From Casimicrobiaceae bacterium (GTDB lineage Bacteria; Pseudomonadota; Gammaproteobacteria; Burkholderiales; Casimicrobiaceae): 8,814 nt of DNA. The stretch lies in NCBI GenBank assembly GCA_955652025.1, contig CATPAO010000186.1, positions 1-8,814 of the forward strand, read 5' to 3'. This document shows, in pieces, positions 1 to 6,939 of the stretch (the first letter of the stretch is position 1; the number at the start of each line of letters is the position of its first letter). The notes under the pieces are model-generated. The model saw only the letters and a program-made list of their open reading frames with translations. It did no database searches and had not been told where the DNA came from. Both the position numbers and the translations under genes were made by a program.

Positions 1-652
1 GCCATCGGGCTGCGGCAAATCGACGCTGCTCAAGATGGTCGCGGGCCTGCTTCCCGCTTCCACCGGCGAGATCGCGGTCGAGGGCAAGCGGGTCGATGGC
101 CCCCCCGACAACATCGGCATCGTGTTCCAGGCTCCGGTGCTGCTCGCGTGGCGCTCGGTGATCGACAACGTGCTGCTGCAGATCGACATGCGCCGCCTGT
201 CGCGCAAAGAGTATCTGCCGAAGGCGCGCGCGCTGCTCCAGATGACCGGACTCGCCGACTTTGCGAAAAAACTTCCGTGGCAACTCTCCGGAGGAATGCA
301 GCAACGCGCGTCGATATGCCGCGCGCTCGTCCACGATCCTGCGGTGCTGCTGATGGACGAACCCTTCGGCGCGCTCGACGCGATGACTCGCGAGAAAATG
401 AATCTCGAGCTGCAACGGATCTGGTACGAAACGCGCAAGACGGTGATGTTCATCACGCACAGCATTCCGGAGGCGGTGTTCCTCGCCGATCGCGTGCTGG
501 TGATGACCGAGCGGCCGGGCACGATCGCGGCGATCTATGACGTCGCGCTGCCGCGTCCGCGCTCGCTGTCGATGATGGGCGATCCAGCGTTCGTCGCGTT
601 GACGCAGACGATCCGCAAGCATTTCTACGCACAGGGAACGCTCGACGCATGA
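1..652 (+). CDS. ABC transporter ATP-binding protein, NitT/TauT (SsuB/TauB-like) family, 5'-truncated
   Basis: This is the nucleotide-binding subunit of an importer: it hydrolyses ATP at the inner face of the membrane to drive uptake by a permease and periplasmic binding protein that are not in the window. The reading frame is open from base 2, and 216 residues are visible of a family that is usually about 250-270, so roughly 40-50 N-terminal residues are missing. Visible in order: the rest of Walker A (PSGCGKST, visible residues 1-8), the Q-loop glutamine in VFQAPVLLAWRSV (about 43), the signature LSGGMQQR (95-102), Walker B AVLLMDEP with the catalytic Glu (114-121), the D-loop ALD, and the switch His in FITHS (153). 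The Q-loop context and the IWYETRKTVMFITH stretch resemble the nitrate/sulfonate/taurine-type ATPases. Substrates of that family include sulfonates, nitrate and aromatic or pyrimidine compounds, so the name does not fix the cargo. Its TGA overlaps the ATG of the next small ORF, which indicates an operon continuing to the right. The family call is firm; the substrate is unknown. Confidence 0.93.
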   Translation, partial: PSGCGKSTLLKMVAGLLPASTGEIAVEGKRVDGPPDNIGIVFQAPVLLAWRSVIDNVLLQIDMRRLSRKEYLPKARALLQMTGLADFAKKLPWQLSGGMQQRASICRALVHDPAVLLMDEPFGALDAMTREKMNLELQRIWYETRKTVMFITHSIPEAVFLADRVLVMTERPGTIAAIYDVALPRPRSLSMMGDPAFVALTQTIRKHFYAQGTLDA

Positions 653-768
653 GCGGTGTCGCATTTTCCGTCGTCGCGCTCGACCGGTTCGAGCGCCCGG
701 TGCGGCCGCGGCTGCCGTTCCGTTACGACTCGCTAGCATCGATGCGCGACGTCGCACTTTCCTTCTGA
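649..768 (+). pseudogene. 39-codon ORF, probable remnant of a deleted gene (enolase-superfamily-like N-terminus)
   Basis: The ATG overlaps the TGA of the ABC ATPase as ATGA, so translation is probably coupled, and the frame runs 39 codons to TGA. The next gene starts 13 bases later. The peptide begins MSGVAFSVVALDRFERPVRP and continues through RLPFRY, then [13 protein letters not shown]. The segment ALDRFERPVRPRLPFR resembles the first beta strand and following loop of enolase/mandelate-racemase-like proteins, which are normally several hundred residues long. After residue 25 the resemblance stops. I infer that a full-length gene once sat between the transporter and the oxidoreductase and lost most of its length, leaving a short N-terminal scar. 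A genuine small protein is the alternative. The resemblance comes from memory of the family and was not checked by alignment. The stretch around the break (GCTAGCATCGAT) contains a CTAG tetramer. Confidence 0.5.
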
Positions 769-771
769 ACC

Positions 772-775
772 GGAG
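772..775 (+). promoter_or_regulatory. Ribosome binding site deciding the GTG start of the oxidoreductase
   Basis: GGAG lies six bases before the GTG at 782. Both are just after the stop of the 39-codon ORF. The encoded protein then starts directly with the Rossmann beta strand ([10 protein letters not shown]), as expected for the family, so the GTG is preferred to later ATG codons. Confidence 0.6.
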
Positions 776-781
776 CACCGC

Positions 782-1933
782 GTGGACTCGATTCGCGTCG
801 GCATCATCATGAACGGCGTCACGGGACGCATGGGCACGCATCAACACCTGGTCCGTTCGATCAACGCAATCCGTGCGCAGGGGGGCGTCGCGCTCACCGA
901 CGGCCGCAGGATCATGCCGGACCCGATCCTGGTCGGCCGCAATGCCGCCAAAGTGCAGGCGCTGGCGAAGGCGCATGGCGTTGCCCGCTGGACGACGGAT
1001 CTCGACGCCGCGCTCGCCGATCCGAGCGATGCGGTCTACTTCGATTCGGCGTCGACGGGCCTTCGCCCGGCCATGATTCGCAAGGCGATCGCCGCCGGCA
1101 AGCACATCTACACCGAGAAACCGATTGCGCCGACGGTGGCGGATGCGCTCGACCTTTATCGGCAGGCGCAGTCTGCGCGCGTCAAGCACGGCGTCGTGCA
1201 GGACAAACTGTGGTTGCCCGGACTGTTGAAGCTCAAGATGCTGATCGACAGCGGCTTCTTCGGCCGCATCCTGTCGGTGCGCGGCGAGTTTGGCTACTGG
1301 GTGTTCGAGGGTGACTGGCAACCCGCGCAGCGGCCGTCGTGGAACTACCGCAAGGAAGACGATGGCGGGATCGTCGTCGACATGCTCTGCCACTGGCGCT
1401 ACGTGCTCGACAATCTTTTCGGAGGCGTGAAGAGCGTCATGTGCGTCGGCGCGACGCACATTCCCGAGCGTTTCGACGAATCGGGTCAGCGATACGCGGC
1501 GACGGCCGAAGACGCGGCGTACGCGACGTTCGAGCTCAACGACGGCGTGATCGCGCAGATCAACAGCTCGTGGTGCACGCGCGTGCGGCGCGACGACCTC
1601 GCCACGTTCCACGTCGACGGCACGCTGGGCTCCGCGGTCGCGGGACTCACCGACTGCGTGATCCAGCCGCGTGCCGCGACACCGAAGCCGGTGTGGAATC
1701 CCGACGTGCCGCAGACGATCGACTTCTTCGCTACCTGGCAGCGCGTGCCATCGAATAGCAACTACGAGAACGCATTCAAGGTCGAATGGGAGTTGTTCCT
1801 GCGCCACGTCGTCGAGGGCGGCGCGTTCCGCTGGAACCTGCTCGAAGGCGCAAAGGGCGTGCAGCTCGCGGAGCTAGGTTTGAAGAGTTGGGTGGAGCGG
1901 CGCGTCGTCGACGTTCCTCCGTTGGCAGGATGA
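782..1933 (+). CDS. Gfo/Idh/MocA-family NAD(P)-dependent oxidoreductase
   Basis: A predicted cytoplasmic dehydrogenase of 383 residues, a normal length for the family, that oxidises or reduces a sugar, polyol or related compound with NAD(P). The N-terminal Rossmann domain opens with [13 protein letters not shown] (residues 6-18), a slightly unusual nucleotide loop closer to the GxTGRMG seen in dihydrodipicolinate reductases than to the classical GxGxxG. The family's EKP motif (112-114, in YTEKPIAPT) supplies the conserved Lys near the nicotinamide. In the C-terminal substrate domain [11 protein letters not shown] (195-205) carries Asp200 and His204, matching the family D-x3-H active-site pattern. 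The start is GTG with a GGAG site six bases upstream. The TGA overlaps the ATG of the DUF993 gene, so the two are translationally coupled. Neighbouring DUF993 and isomerase-like genes suggest one catabolic pathway, with this enzyme carrying out the initial oxidation. The substrate cannot be read from the sequence. Confidence 0.92.
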   Translation: MDSIRVGIIMNGVTGRMGTHQHLVRSINAIRAQGGVALTDGRRIMPDPILVGRNAAKVQALAKAHGVARWTTDLDAALADPSDAVYFDSASTGLRPAMIRKAIAAGKHIYTEKPIAPTVADALDLYRQAQSARVKHGVVQDKLWLPGLLKLKMLIDSGFFGRILSVRGEFGYWVFEGDWQPAQRPSWNYRKEDDGGIVVDMLCHWRYVLDNLFGGVKSVMCVGATHIPERFDESGQRYAATAEDAAYATFELNDGVIAQINSSWCTRVRRDDLATFHVDGTLGSAVAGLTDCVIQPRAATPKPVWNPDVPQTIDFFATWQRVPSNSNYENAFKVEWELFLRHVVEGGAFRWNLLEGAKGVQLAELGLKSWVERRVVDVPPLAG

Positions 1934-3120
1934 ACCACACCACCCTCAAGCTTCCCCACGCCGACGGCCGCCTCGCGCCCTATACGTTGCGCGCGCCGAC
2001 GGCGTGGCCGTCATCGAGGGTAGGGCCGCAATGGAACCGCGTCGCGTTTGCCGCCGCGCATGTCGTCGCCGAGCCGCTCGCGGCCGTCGACCCGTGGCAG
2101 GACGCGGCGATCGACTGGGACGCGACGCTCGCCTATCGGCGGCACTTGTGGTCGCTCGGTTTCGGCGTCGCCGAAGCGATGGACACCGCGCAGCGCGGCA
2201 TGGGCCTCGACTGGTCGAATTCGATCACGCTGATCCGCCGCACGGTCGCCGAAGCCGCCACCATTCCGGGCGCGGTCGTATTTTCCGGCGCCGGCACCGA
2301 TCACCTCCTGCCGGACCCCGCGGCGCCGCTGTCGCGCATCGTCGGCGCGTACGAAGAGCAATGTGCGGCGATCGAAGCGGTCGGCGGCCGCATCATCCTG
2401 ATGGCGAGCCGCGCGCTCGCGGCCTGTGCCAAATCGTCCGACGACTATGCGCGCGTCTACGGTCGCGTGCTGTCACAGGTCCGCGCGCCGGTCATCCTGC
2501 ACTGGCTGGGCGAAATGTTCGATCCGGCGCTCGCCGGCTATTGGATCGGCGCGGGCGGGCGCGACCCGGACCACGCGCGCGCGATCGACGTTTGCGCGAA
2601 CGTGATCGGCGCAAACGCCGCCAAGATCGACGGCATCAAGATTTCATTGCTCGACGACGCGAAGGAGATCGCGTTGCGTCGCCGTCTTCCGTCGGGCGTA
2701 CGGATGTACACCGGCGACGATTTCAATTTTGCCGAACTGATCGGCGGCGACGCAACCGGTCATTCGGACGCGCTGCTCGGCATCTTCGACGCGATCGCGC
2801 CGGCCGCGTCGGCGGCGCTGACCGCGCTCGCCGAGGGCGAGCACGCGACGTTCTACGCGATCCTCGAACCGACGGTGCCGCTGTCGCGTCACATCTTCGC
2901 TGCGCCGACACGCTACTACAAGACCGGCGTCGTGTTCATGGCGTGGCTGAACGGCCATCAATCGCATTTCACGCTGATCGGCGGACAGCAGAGCGCGCGG
3001 AGCGTCGTCCATCTTGCCGAGTTGTTCCGGCTCGCGGACGCCGCGGGATTGCTGCGCGATCCCGACCTCGCGGCGAAGCGAATGCGCACGCTGCTCGCCC
3101 TTCACGGTATCGACGGATGA
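1930..3120 (+). CDS. DUF993 family protein (dihydrodipicolinate synthase-like TIM barrel)
   Basis: A 396-residue protein that I recognise as DUF993, an uncharacterised relative of the dihydrodipicolinate synthase/N-acetylneuraminate lyase aldolases. The ATG at 1930 overlaps the previous gene's TGA. The frame is open further upstream to 1786, but starting there would overlap the oxidoreductase by almost 150 bases and add an arginine-rich out-of-frame shadow, so 1930 is chosen. Features seen: [11 protein letters not shown] (116-125), the strand [14 protein letters not shown] (186-199), and [12 protein letters not shown] (231-242), where Lys237 sits in the position expected for the Schiff-base lysine of class I aldolases of this superfamily. 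[14 protein letters not shown] (258-271) follows, like the GxDDxx strand after the lysine in the lyases. The likely role is aldol cleavage or dehydration of a sugar-acid-like intermediate, but no activity is established to my knowledge. It is made between the oxidoreductase and the isomerase-like enzyme, which supports a shared pathway. Confidence 0.88.
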   Translation: MNHTTLKLPHADGRLAPYTLRAPTAWPSSRVGPQWNRVAFAAAHVVAEPLAAVDPWQDAAIDWDATLAYRRHLWSLGFGVAEAMDTAQRGMGLDWSNSITLIRRTVAEAATIPGAVVFSGAGTDHLLPDPAAPLSRIVGAYEEQCAAIEAVGGRIILMASRALAACAKSSDDYARVYGRVLSQVRAPVILHWLGEMFDPALAGYWIGAGGRDPDHARAIDVCANVIGANAAKIDGIKISLLDDAKEIALRRRLPSGVRMYTGDDFNFAELIGGDATGHSDALLGIFDAIAPAASAALTALAEGEHATFYAILEPTVPLSRHIFAAPTRYYKTGVVFMAWLNGHQSHFTLIGGQQSARSVVHLAELFRLADAAGLLRDPDLAAKRMRTLLALHGIDG

Positions 3121-3124
3121 CCCT

Positions 3125-3160
3125 ATGAGTGCCGCAAGCGCAGGGGTCCACCCACCATGA
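3125..3160 (+). CDS. Possible 11-codon linking ORF between DUF993 and the isomerase genes
   Basis: An ATG four bases after the DUF993 stop opens an 11-codon frame (MSAASAGVHPP) whose TGA overlaps the ATG of the isomerase gene as ATGA. Such a mini-ORF could hand ribosomes from one gene to the next. It may equally be chance, since no clear ribosome binding site of its own is visible and the peptide has no recognisable features. Confidence 0.22.
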   Translation: MSAASAGVHPP

Positions 3161-4020
3161 CGACCCCCGACCCCGCGCTTCTCTCGCTCAACACCGCAAC
3201 GGTTCGCGTGCAGTGGACGCTGCCCGAGATCATCGCGGGTTGCGCGCGACACGGCATTCGCGGCATCGCGCCGTGGCGCGACCAGGTTGCCGCCACGGGT
3301 CTCAAGGAATCGGCGCAGCGAATTCGCGACGCGGGCCTGACGGTCACCGGGCTTTGCCGCGGCGGCATGTTTCCCGCCGCCGATCGCGAGGGTCGCCGCG
3401 CGGCGCGGGACGACAATCGTCGCGCCGTCGACGAAGCCGCCACGCTCGGCGCGCGCTGCCTCGTGCTCGTCGTCGGCGGTCTCCCAAAAGCACGTGACGG
3501 CAGGGTGGCATCCAAGGATTTGCAGGGCGCGCGCGAAATGGTTCGCGACGGCATCGGCGCGTTGCTCGAGCACGCGCAAGCGGCCGGCATGCCGCTCGCG
3601 ATCGAGCCGCTGCATCCGATGTACGCGGCGGATCGCGCCTGCGTCAACACGCTCGCGCAGGCGAACGCGCTGTGCGACGAGCTCGCGCCGGACGGCCGCG
3701 CCGGCCTGGGTGTGGCCGTCGACGTCTATCACGTCTGGTGGGATCCCGATTTGAAGGCCGGCATCGAGCGCGCCGGCGCCGCCGATCGGCTGTTCGCCTA
3801 TCACCTCTGCGATTGGCTGGTGCCGACGACGGACCTCCTGAACGATCGCGGCATGATGGGCGACGGCGTCATCGACCTCAAGCTGATCCGCTCGTGGATG
3901 GAGGCGGCCGGCTATCGCGGCATGCACGAAGTCGAAATCTTTTCCGCAGCGAACTGGTGGAAACGTGATCCCGACGAAGTGCTCCTGACGTGCCAAAAGC
4001 GCCACACCGATTGCACTTAA
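3157..4020 (+). CDS. Sugar phosphate isomerase/epimerase-like TIM-barrel protein (IolE/IolI type)
   Basis: A 287-residue protein of the xylose-isomerase-like TIM barrel (AP endonuclease family 2) group, usual length 260-300. Members are metal-dependent isomerases, epimerases or dehydratases of sugars and inositol derivatives in the cytoplasm. Candidate metal ligands are visible in family order: Glu150 in LAIEPLHPMY, Asp189 and His192 in VAVDVYHVWWDP, His216 in AYHLCDW, and Glu260 in GMHEVEIFS, so the active site looks intact. The start is the only available one: an in-frame stop lies at 3118, and AGGGG at 3142-3146 sits ten bases before the ATG, slightly far. Thirty-six bases separate it from DUF993. 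It is the last gene of the catabolic block, and the aldolase follows after 72 bases. The reaction could be keto-inositol dehydration, ketose epimerisation or similar; the sequence alone does not decide. Confidence 0.88.
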   Translation: MTTPDPALLSLNTATVRVQWTLPEIIAGCARHGIRGIAPWRDQVAATGLKESAQRIRDAGLTVTGLCRGGMFPAADREGRRAARDDNRRAVDEAATLGARCLVLVVGGLPKARDGRVASKDLQGAREMVRDGIGALLEHAQAAGMPLAIEPLHPMYAADRACVNTLAQANALCDELAPDGRAGLGVAVDVYHVWWDPDLKAGIERAGAADRLFAYHLCDWLVPTTDLLNDRGMMGDGVIDLKLIRSWMEAAGYRGMHEVEIFSAANWWKRDPDEVLLTCQKRHTDCT

Positions 4021-4051
4021 CACCGATCGCCGCGCCCGCGTGGGTGGCCCC

Positions 4052-4059
4052 TGTAAAAT
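4052..4059 (+). promoter_or_regulatory. Possible -10 element for the aldolase gene
   Basis: TGTAAAAT in the GC-rich 72-base gap before the aldolase resembles a sigma-70 -10 box (TAAAAT, 4054-4059) and would give a leader of about 25-30 bases. No good -35 hexamer lies 16-18 bases upstream, so this is tentative. The isolated AT-rich patch is the main argument. Confidence 0.3.
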
Positions 4060-4092
4060 GCCGCGTTCCGCAATCGCCAACCGGGAAAATCC

Positions 4093-5157
4093 ATGCCGCT
4101 CGTCTCGATGCGCCAACTGCTCGACCACGCCGCCGAAAACGGCTACGGCCTGCCGGCGTTCAACGTCAACAATCTGGAACAAGTGCAGGCCATCATGAGC
4201 GCAGCGGCCGAAACCGACAGCCCGGTCATCATGCACGCGTCGGCGGGGGCGCGAAAATACGCCGGCGAGACGTTCCTTCGCCATCTGATCCAGGCCGCGG
4301 TCGAAAGCTATCCGAACATTCCGGTCGTGATGCACCAGGATCACGGGCAGTCGCCGGCGGTGTGCGAATCGGCGATGAAGCTGGGCTTTTCGTCGGTGAT
4401 GATGGACGGCTCGTTGATGGACGACGGCAAGTCGATCGCCGACTACGACTACAACCTCGACGTCACGCGCAAAGTCGTCGGCATCGCGCATGCGATCGGC
4501 GTCACCGTCGAAGGCGAGCTCGGTTGCCTGGGCTCGCTCGAAACGATGCGCGGCGACAAGGAGGACGGGCACGGCGCCGAAGGCACGATGACCAAGGAGA
4601 TGCTGCTGACCGATCCCGACCAGGCCGCCGATTTCGTCAAGCTCACGCAACTCGACGCGCTGGCGATCGCGATCGGCACGTCGCACGGCGCGTACAAGTT
4701 CTCGCGCAAGCCGACCGGCGATATCCTGGCGATCGACCGCATCAAGGAGATCCATCGCCGCATCCCGAACACGCATCTCGTGATGCACGGCAGCTCGTCG
4801 GTGCCGCAGGACCTGCTGGCGGATATTCGCGAGTTCGGCGGCGAGATGAAGGAAACCTACGGCGTGCCCGTCGAGGAGATCCAGGAGGGCATCAAGCACG
4901 GCGTGCGCAAGATCAACATCGACACCGACATCCGGCTCGCGATGACGGGCGCGATCCGCCGCTTCATGGCGGAGAACAAGTCGAAGTTCGATCCGCGCGA
5001 CTACCTGAAACCGGCCACGGCCGCGGCCAAGACCATCTGCAAGGAACGCTACCAGCAGTTCGGCTCCGCCGGGATGGCGGCGACGATCAAGCCGATGCCG
5101 CTCGACAGGATGGCCGCCAAATACAAGACCGGCGAGTTGCGGCAGATCGTCAACTGA
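4093..5157 (+). CDS. fba: Fructose-1,6-bisphosphate aldolase, class II
   Basis: A zinc-dependent aldolase that reversibly splits fructose 1,6-bisphosphate into dihydroxyacetone phosphate and glyceraldehyde 3-phosphate in glycolysis, gluconeogenesis and, in some relatives, the Calvin cycle. It has 354 residues, the length typical of the proteobacterial class II enzyme often called the Calvin-cycle subtype. Visible motifs: HQDHG (81-85) with catalytic Asp83 and zinc ligand His84, VEGELG (139-144) with an acidic metal-site Glu, GTSHG (195-199) with zinc ligand His198, MHGSS (231-235) with His232, and INIDTDIR (274-281) for phosphate and monovalent-cation binding. All key residues are present, so it should be active. 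GGGA at 4083-4086, six bases before the ATG, supports this start. It lies 72 bases after the isomerase-like gene on the same strand; a possible promoter in the gap suggests it can be expressed on its own. Tagatose- or sulfosugar-specific aldolases are more distant alternatives. The symbol follows general use; relatives are also named fbaA or cbbA. Confidence 0.95.
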   Translation: MPLVSMRQLLDHAAENGYGLPAFNVNNLEQVQAIMSAAAETDSPVIMHASAGARKYAGETFLRHLIQAAVESYPNIPVVMHQDHGQSPAVCESAMKLGFSSVMMDGSLMDDGKSIADYDYNLDVTRKVVGIAHAIGVTVEGELGCLGSLETMRGDKEDGHGAEGTMTKEMLLTDPDQAADFVKLTQLDALAIAIGTSHGAYKFSRKPTGDILAIDRIKEIHRRIPNTHLVMHGSSSVPQDLLADIREFGGEMKETYGVPVEEIQEGIKHGVRKINIDTDIRLAMTGAIRRFMAENKSKFDPRDYLKPATAAAKTICKERYQQFGSAGMAATIKPMPLDRMAAKYKTGELRQIVN

Positions 5158-5198
5158 CGGCACCGCTGTTGCGGCGCCCGCGACGATCTCCGATCCAT

Positions 5199-5227
5199 AA
5201 AAAGAGACCCCGGGCGCGGCCGGGGTC
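5199..5227 (-). terminator. Rho-independent terminator of the MFS transporter gene
   Basis: An 8-bp perfect stem, GACCCCGG (5206-5213) with CCGGGGTC (5220-5227), encloses a 6-base loop. Read on the minus strand the hairpin is followed by CTCTTTTTATGG, a T-tract (AAAAA at 5199-5203 on the plus strand). It begins 26 bases after the transporter stop codon. In the plus direction no T-run follows the hairpin, so it should act mainly on leftward transcripts and only weakly, if at all, on the aldolase message. Confidence 0.85.
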
Positions 5228-5253
5228 CGATGGAGCAATACAGTTCGCTGCGA

Positions 5254-6912
5254 TCAGTCGGCCGCAGCCTGGCCGTAGACATGCTTCTCGTCGGACTGGA
5301 TGTCAGCGCCCTTGGTGTCGCGCAAGAACAGCAAGCCGATCACCACGGTCATCAGGGCAACGATGATCGGATACCAAAGCCCGTAGTAGATGTCGCCGGT
5401 CGCCGCAACGAGCGCGGTCGCCAGCAGCGGCAGCATGCCGCCGAACCACCCGTTGCCGATGTGGTACGGCAACGACATCGACGTGTAGCGGATCCTGGTC
5501 GGGAACAGCTCGACTAAGAACGCCGCGATCGGCCCGTACACCATCGTGACGTAGATCACCATGATGAACAGGATCAACAGCGCCATGCCCCAGTTGATGG
5601 CGTTCCGGTCGGCGGATGTCGGATACTTGCGGTCGGCCAGCACCTTCTTGTACGCCGCTTCGTCGAAGCCCTTGAGCTCCGTGTCCCCGACCCGCGTGAC
5701 CACCGCATCGGTCGATCCCGCCGGAAGCGTCGTCGACGTGAACGACAGGCCGGCCTTGGTCAGAAAATCCTTGGCCTTGTCGCATTCCGAGAACTTCGAC
5801 CACGGGCCGACGAAGATGTGGAAGTTGCAATCCTTGGCCGCGACGGTGATCGGGTTCGCGCTCGCAAACGTCTCGAGTGCCGGATTGACGTAGTGCGTGA
5901 GCCCCTGGAACAGCGGGAAATACGTCACCGCAGCGATCAGGCAACCGGCCAGGATGATCTTCAGCCGCCCGATCCTGTCCGACAGCCAGCCGAAGAGGAT
6001 GAAGAATGGTGTGCCGAGCACCAGTGAGATCGCGATCAGCGTGTACGCGGTCGGCCCGTCGACCTTGAGTGTGATGAGTAGGAAGAACAGCGCGTAGAAC
6101 TGGCCGGTGTACCACACCACGCCCTGCCCCGCCGTCGCGCCCAGCAGCGCCAGCAGTACGTATTTGTTGTTCGGGTATTTGAGGAAGCTGTCGGTCAGCG
6201 GCGCCTTCGAGCCTTTGCCTTCCGCCTTCATGCGCTGGAATACCGGCGATTCGTTCAGCTTCAACCGGATGTAGATGGAGAAGACCAGCAGAATCAGGGA
6301 CACCAGGAACGGGATCCGCCATCCCCAATCGGAAAACTGCGCTGGCGTGAGCCAACCCGTAAAGCGGCAGAGGGCGATGACGATCAGCGCAAGCAGCAGG
6401 CCGAGCGTCGCCGTGGTTTGGATCCACGCGGTGTCGTAGCCGCGCTTGCCTTCGGCGGCATGCTCCGCCACGTAGGTTGCGGCACCGCCGTATTCACCGC
6501 CCAGCGCGAGCCCTTGCAGCAACCTTAGCGACACGAGCAACACCGGCGCAGCCCAGCCGATCGACGCGTAGGTCGGCAGCAAGCCCACCGCGAAGGTCGA
6601 AAAGCCCATGACCAGGATCGTCACCAGGAACGTGTATTTCCGGCCGACCAGATCGCCGATCCGCCCGAATACCAGCGCCCCGAACGGGCGTACCAGAAAG
6701 CCCGCGGCATAGGTGGCGAAGGCCGACAGCAGCGCTGCGGTGTCGTTGCCTTTCGGGAAGAACAGCGCGGCGAAGAACGGGGCAAGCACGGCGTACAAAT
6801 AGAAGTCGTACCACTCGAAGACGGTCCCCAGCGACGAGGCGAAGATGACTTTCTTCTCTTCGCGCGAAAAATCTTCCTTGTGCGATACGGCCCGCGGTGC
6901 GGCTGTGGCCAT
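5254..6912 (-). CDS. MFS transporter, metabolite:H+ symporter (MHS) family
   Basis: A 552-residue inner-membrane secondary transporter that probably takes up a carboxylate or similar small organic solute with protons. The family includes ProP, KgtP, ShiA and citrate carriers. The start of TM1 shows SSLGTVFEWYDFYLY (26-40), the motif-A loop is GRIGDLVGRKY (83-93), and the MHS signature RLLQGLALGGEYGGAATYVAEH covers 130-151. A second motif-A-like loop, SDRIGRLK (311-318), starts the second half, and ELFPTRIRYTS (468-478) is typical of late MHS loops. Twelve membrane segments can be placed. Between the ninth and tenth lies an extra hydrophilic stretch of about 100 residues (337-440), predicted periplasmic, with Cys362 and Cys377; it explains the length above the usual 420-500. 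The ATG is fixed by a perfect AGGAGG. It lies 97 bases downstream of the histidine kinase gene on the same strand, with a possible regulator box in between. Solute unknown. Confidence 0.92.
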   Translation of the reverse strand: MATAAPRAVSHKEDFSREEKKVIFASSLGTVFEWYDFYLYAVLAPFFAALFFPKGNDTAALLSAFATYAAGFLVRPFGALVFGRIGDLVGRKYTFLVTILVMGFSTFAVGLLPTYASIGWAAPVLLVSLRLLQGLALGGEYGGAATYVAEHAAEGKRGYDTAWIQTTATLGLLLALIVIALCRFTGWLTPAQFSDWGWRIPFLVSLILLVFSIYIRLKLNESPVFQRMKAEGKGSKAPLTDSFLKYPNNKYVLLALLGATAGQGVVWYTGQFYALFFLLITLKVDGPTAYTLIAISLVLGTPFFILFGWLSDRIGRLKIILAGCLIAAVTYFPLFQGLTHYVNPALETFASANPITVAAKDCNFHIFVGPWSKFSECDKAKDFLTKAGLSFTSTTLPAGSTDAVVTRVGDTELKGFDEAAYKKVLADRKYPTSADRNAINWGMALLILFIMVIYVTMVYGPIAAFLVELFPTRIRYTSMSLPYHIGNGWFGGMLPLLATALVAATGDIYYGLWYPIIVALMTVVIGLLFLRDTKGADIQSDEKHVYGQAAAD

Positions 6913-6918
6913 CGGACG

Positions 6919-6924
6919 CCTCCT
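6919..6924 (-). promoter_or_regulatory. Consensus Shine-Dalgarno of the MFS gene
   Basis: AGGAGG (CCTCCT on the plus strand), six bases before the ATG at 6912. A full-consensus site at good spacing fixes the start and suggests strong translation, in contrast to the weak start of the kinase gene upstream. Confidence 0.85.
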
Positions 6925-6939
6925 GAATGTCGCGCTTGA

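Noticed and set aside
1786..1929. Upstream extension of the DUF993 reading frame
   Set aside because: It would overlap the oxidoreductase by almost 150 bases, is arginine-rich and matches nothing. The ATGA-overlapping ATG at 1930 gives a normal N-terminus.
4011..4016. TTGCAC as a -35 box for the aldolase promoter
   Set aside because: It lies 37 bases before the candidate -10, far beyond the 16-18 expected, and sits within the last codons of the previous gene.
5206..5227. The hairpin as a bidirectional terminator also serving the aldolase gene
   Set aside because: The A-tract is only on the left side; in the plus direction the hairpin is followed by CGATGGAGCAATAC with no T-run.
2644..5238. 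Very long open frame (864 codons) on the minus strand antisense to DUF993, isomerase-like and aldolase genes
   Set aside because: The composition is arginine/histidine/alanine/aspartate-rich with no domain or motif, and it lies antisense to three genes with intact catalytic motifs. Such frames are common opposite high-GC coding sequence.
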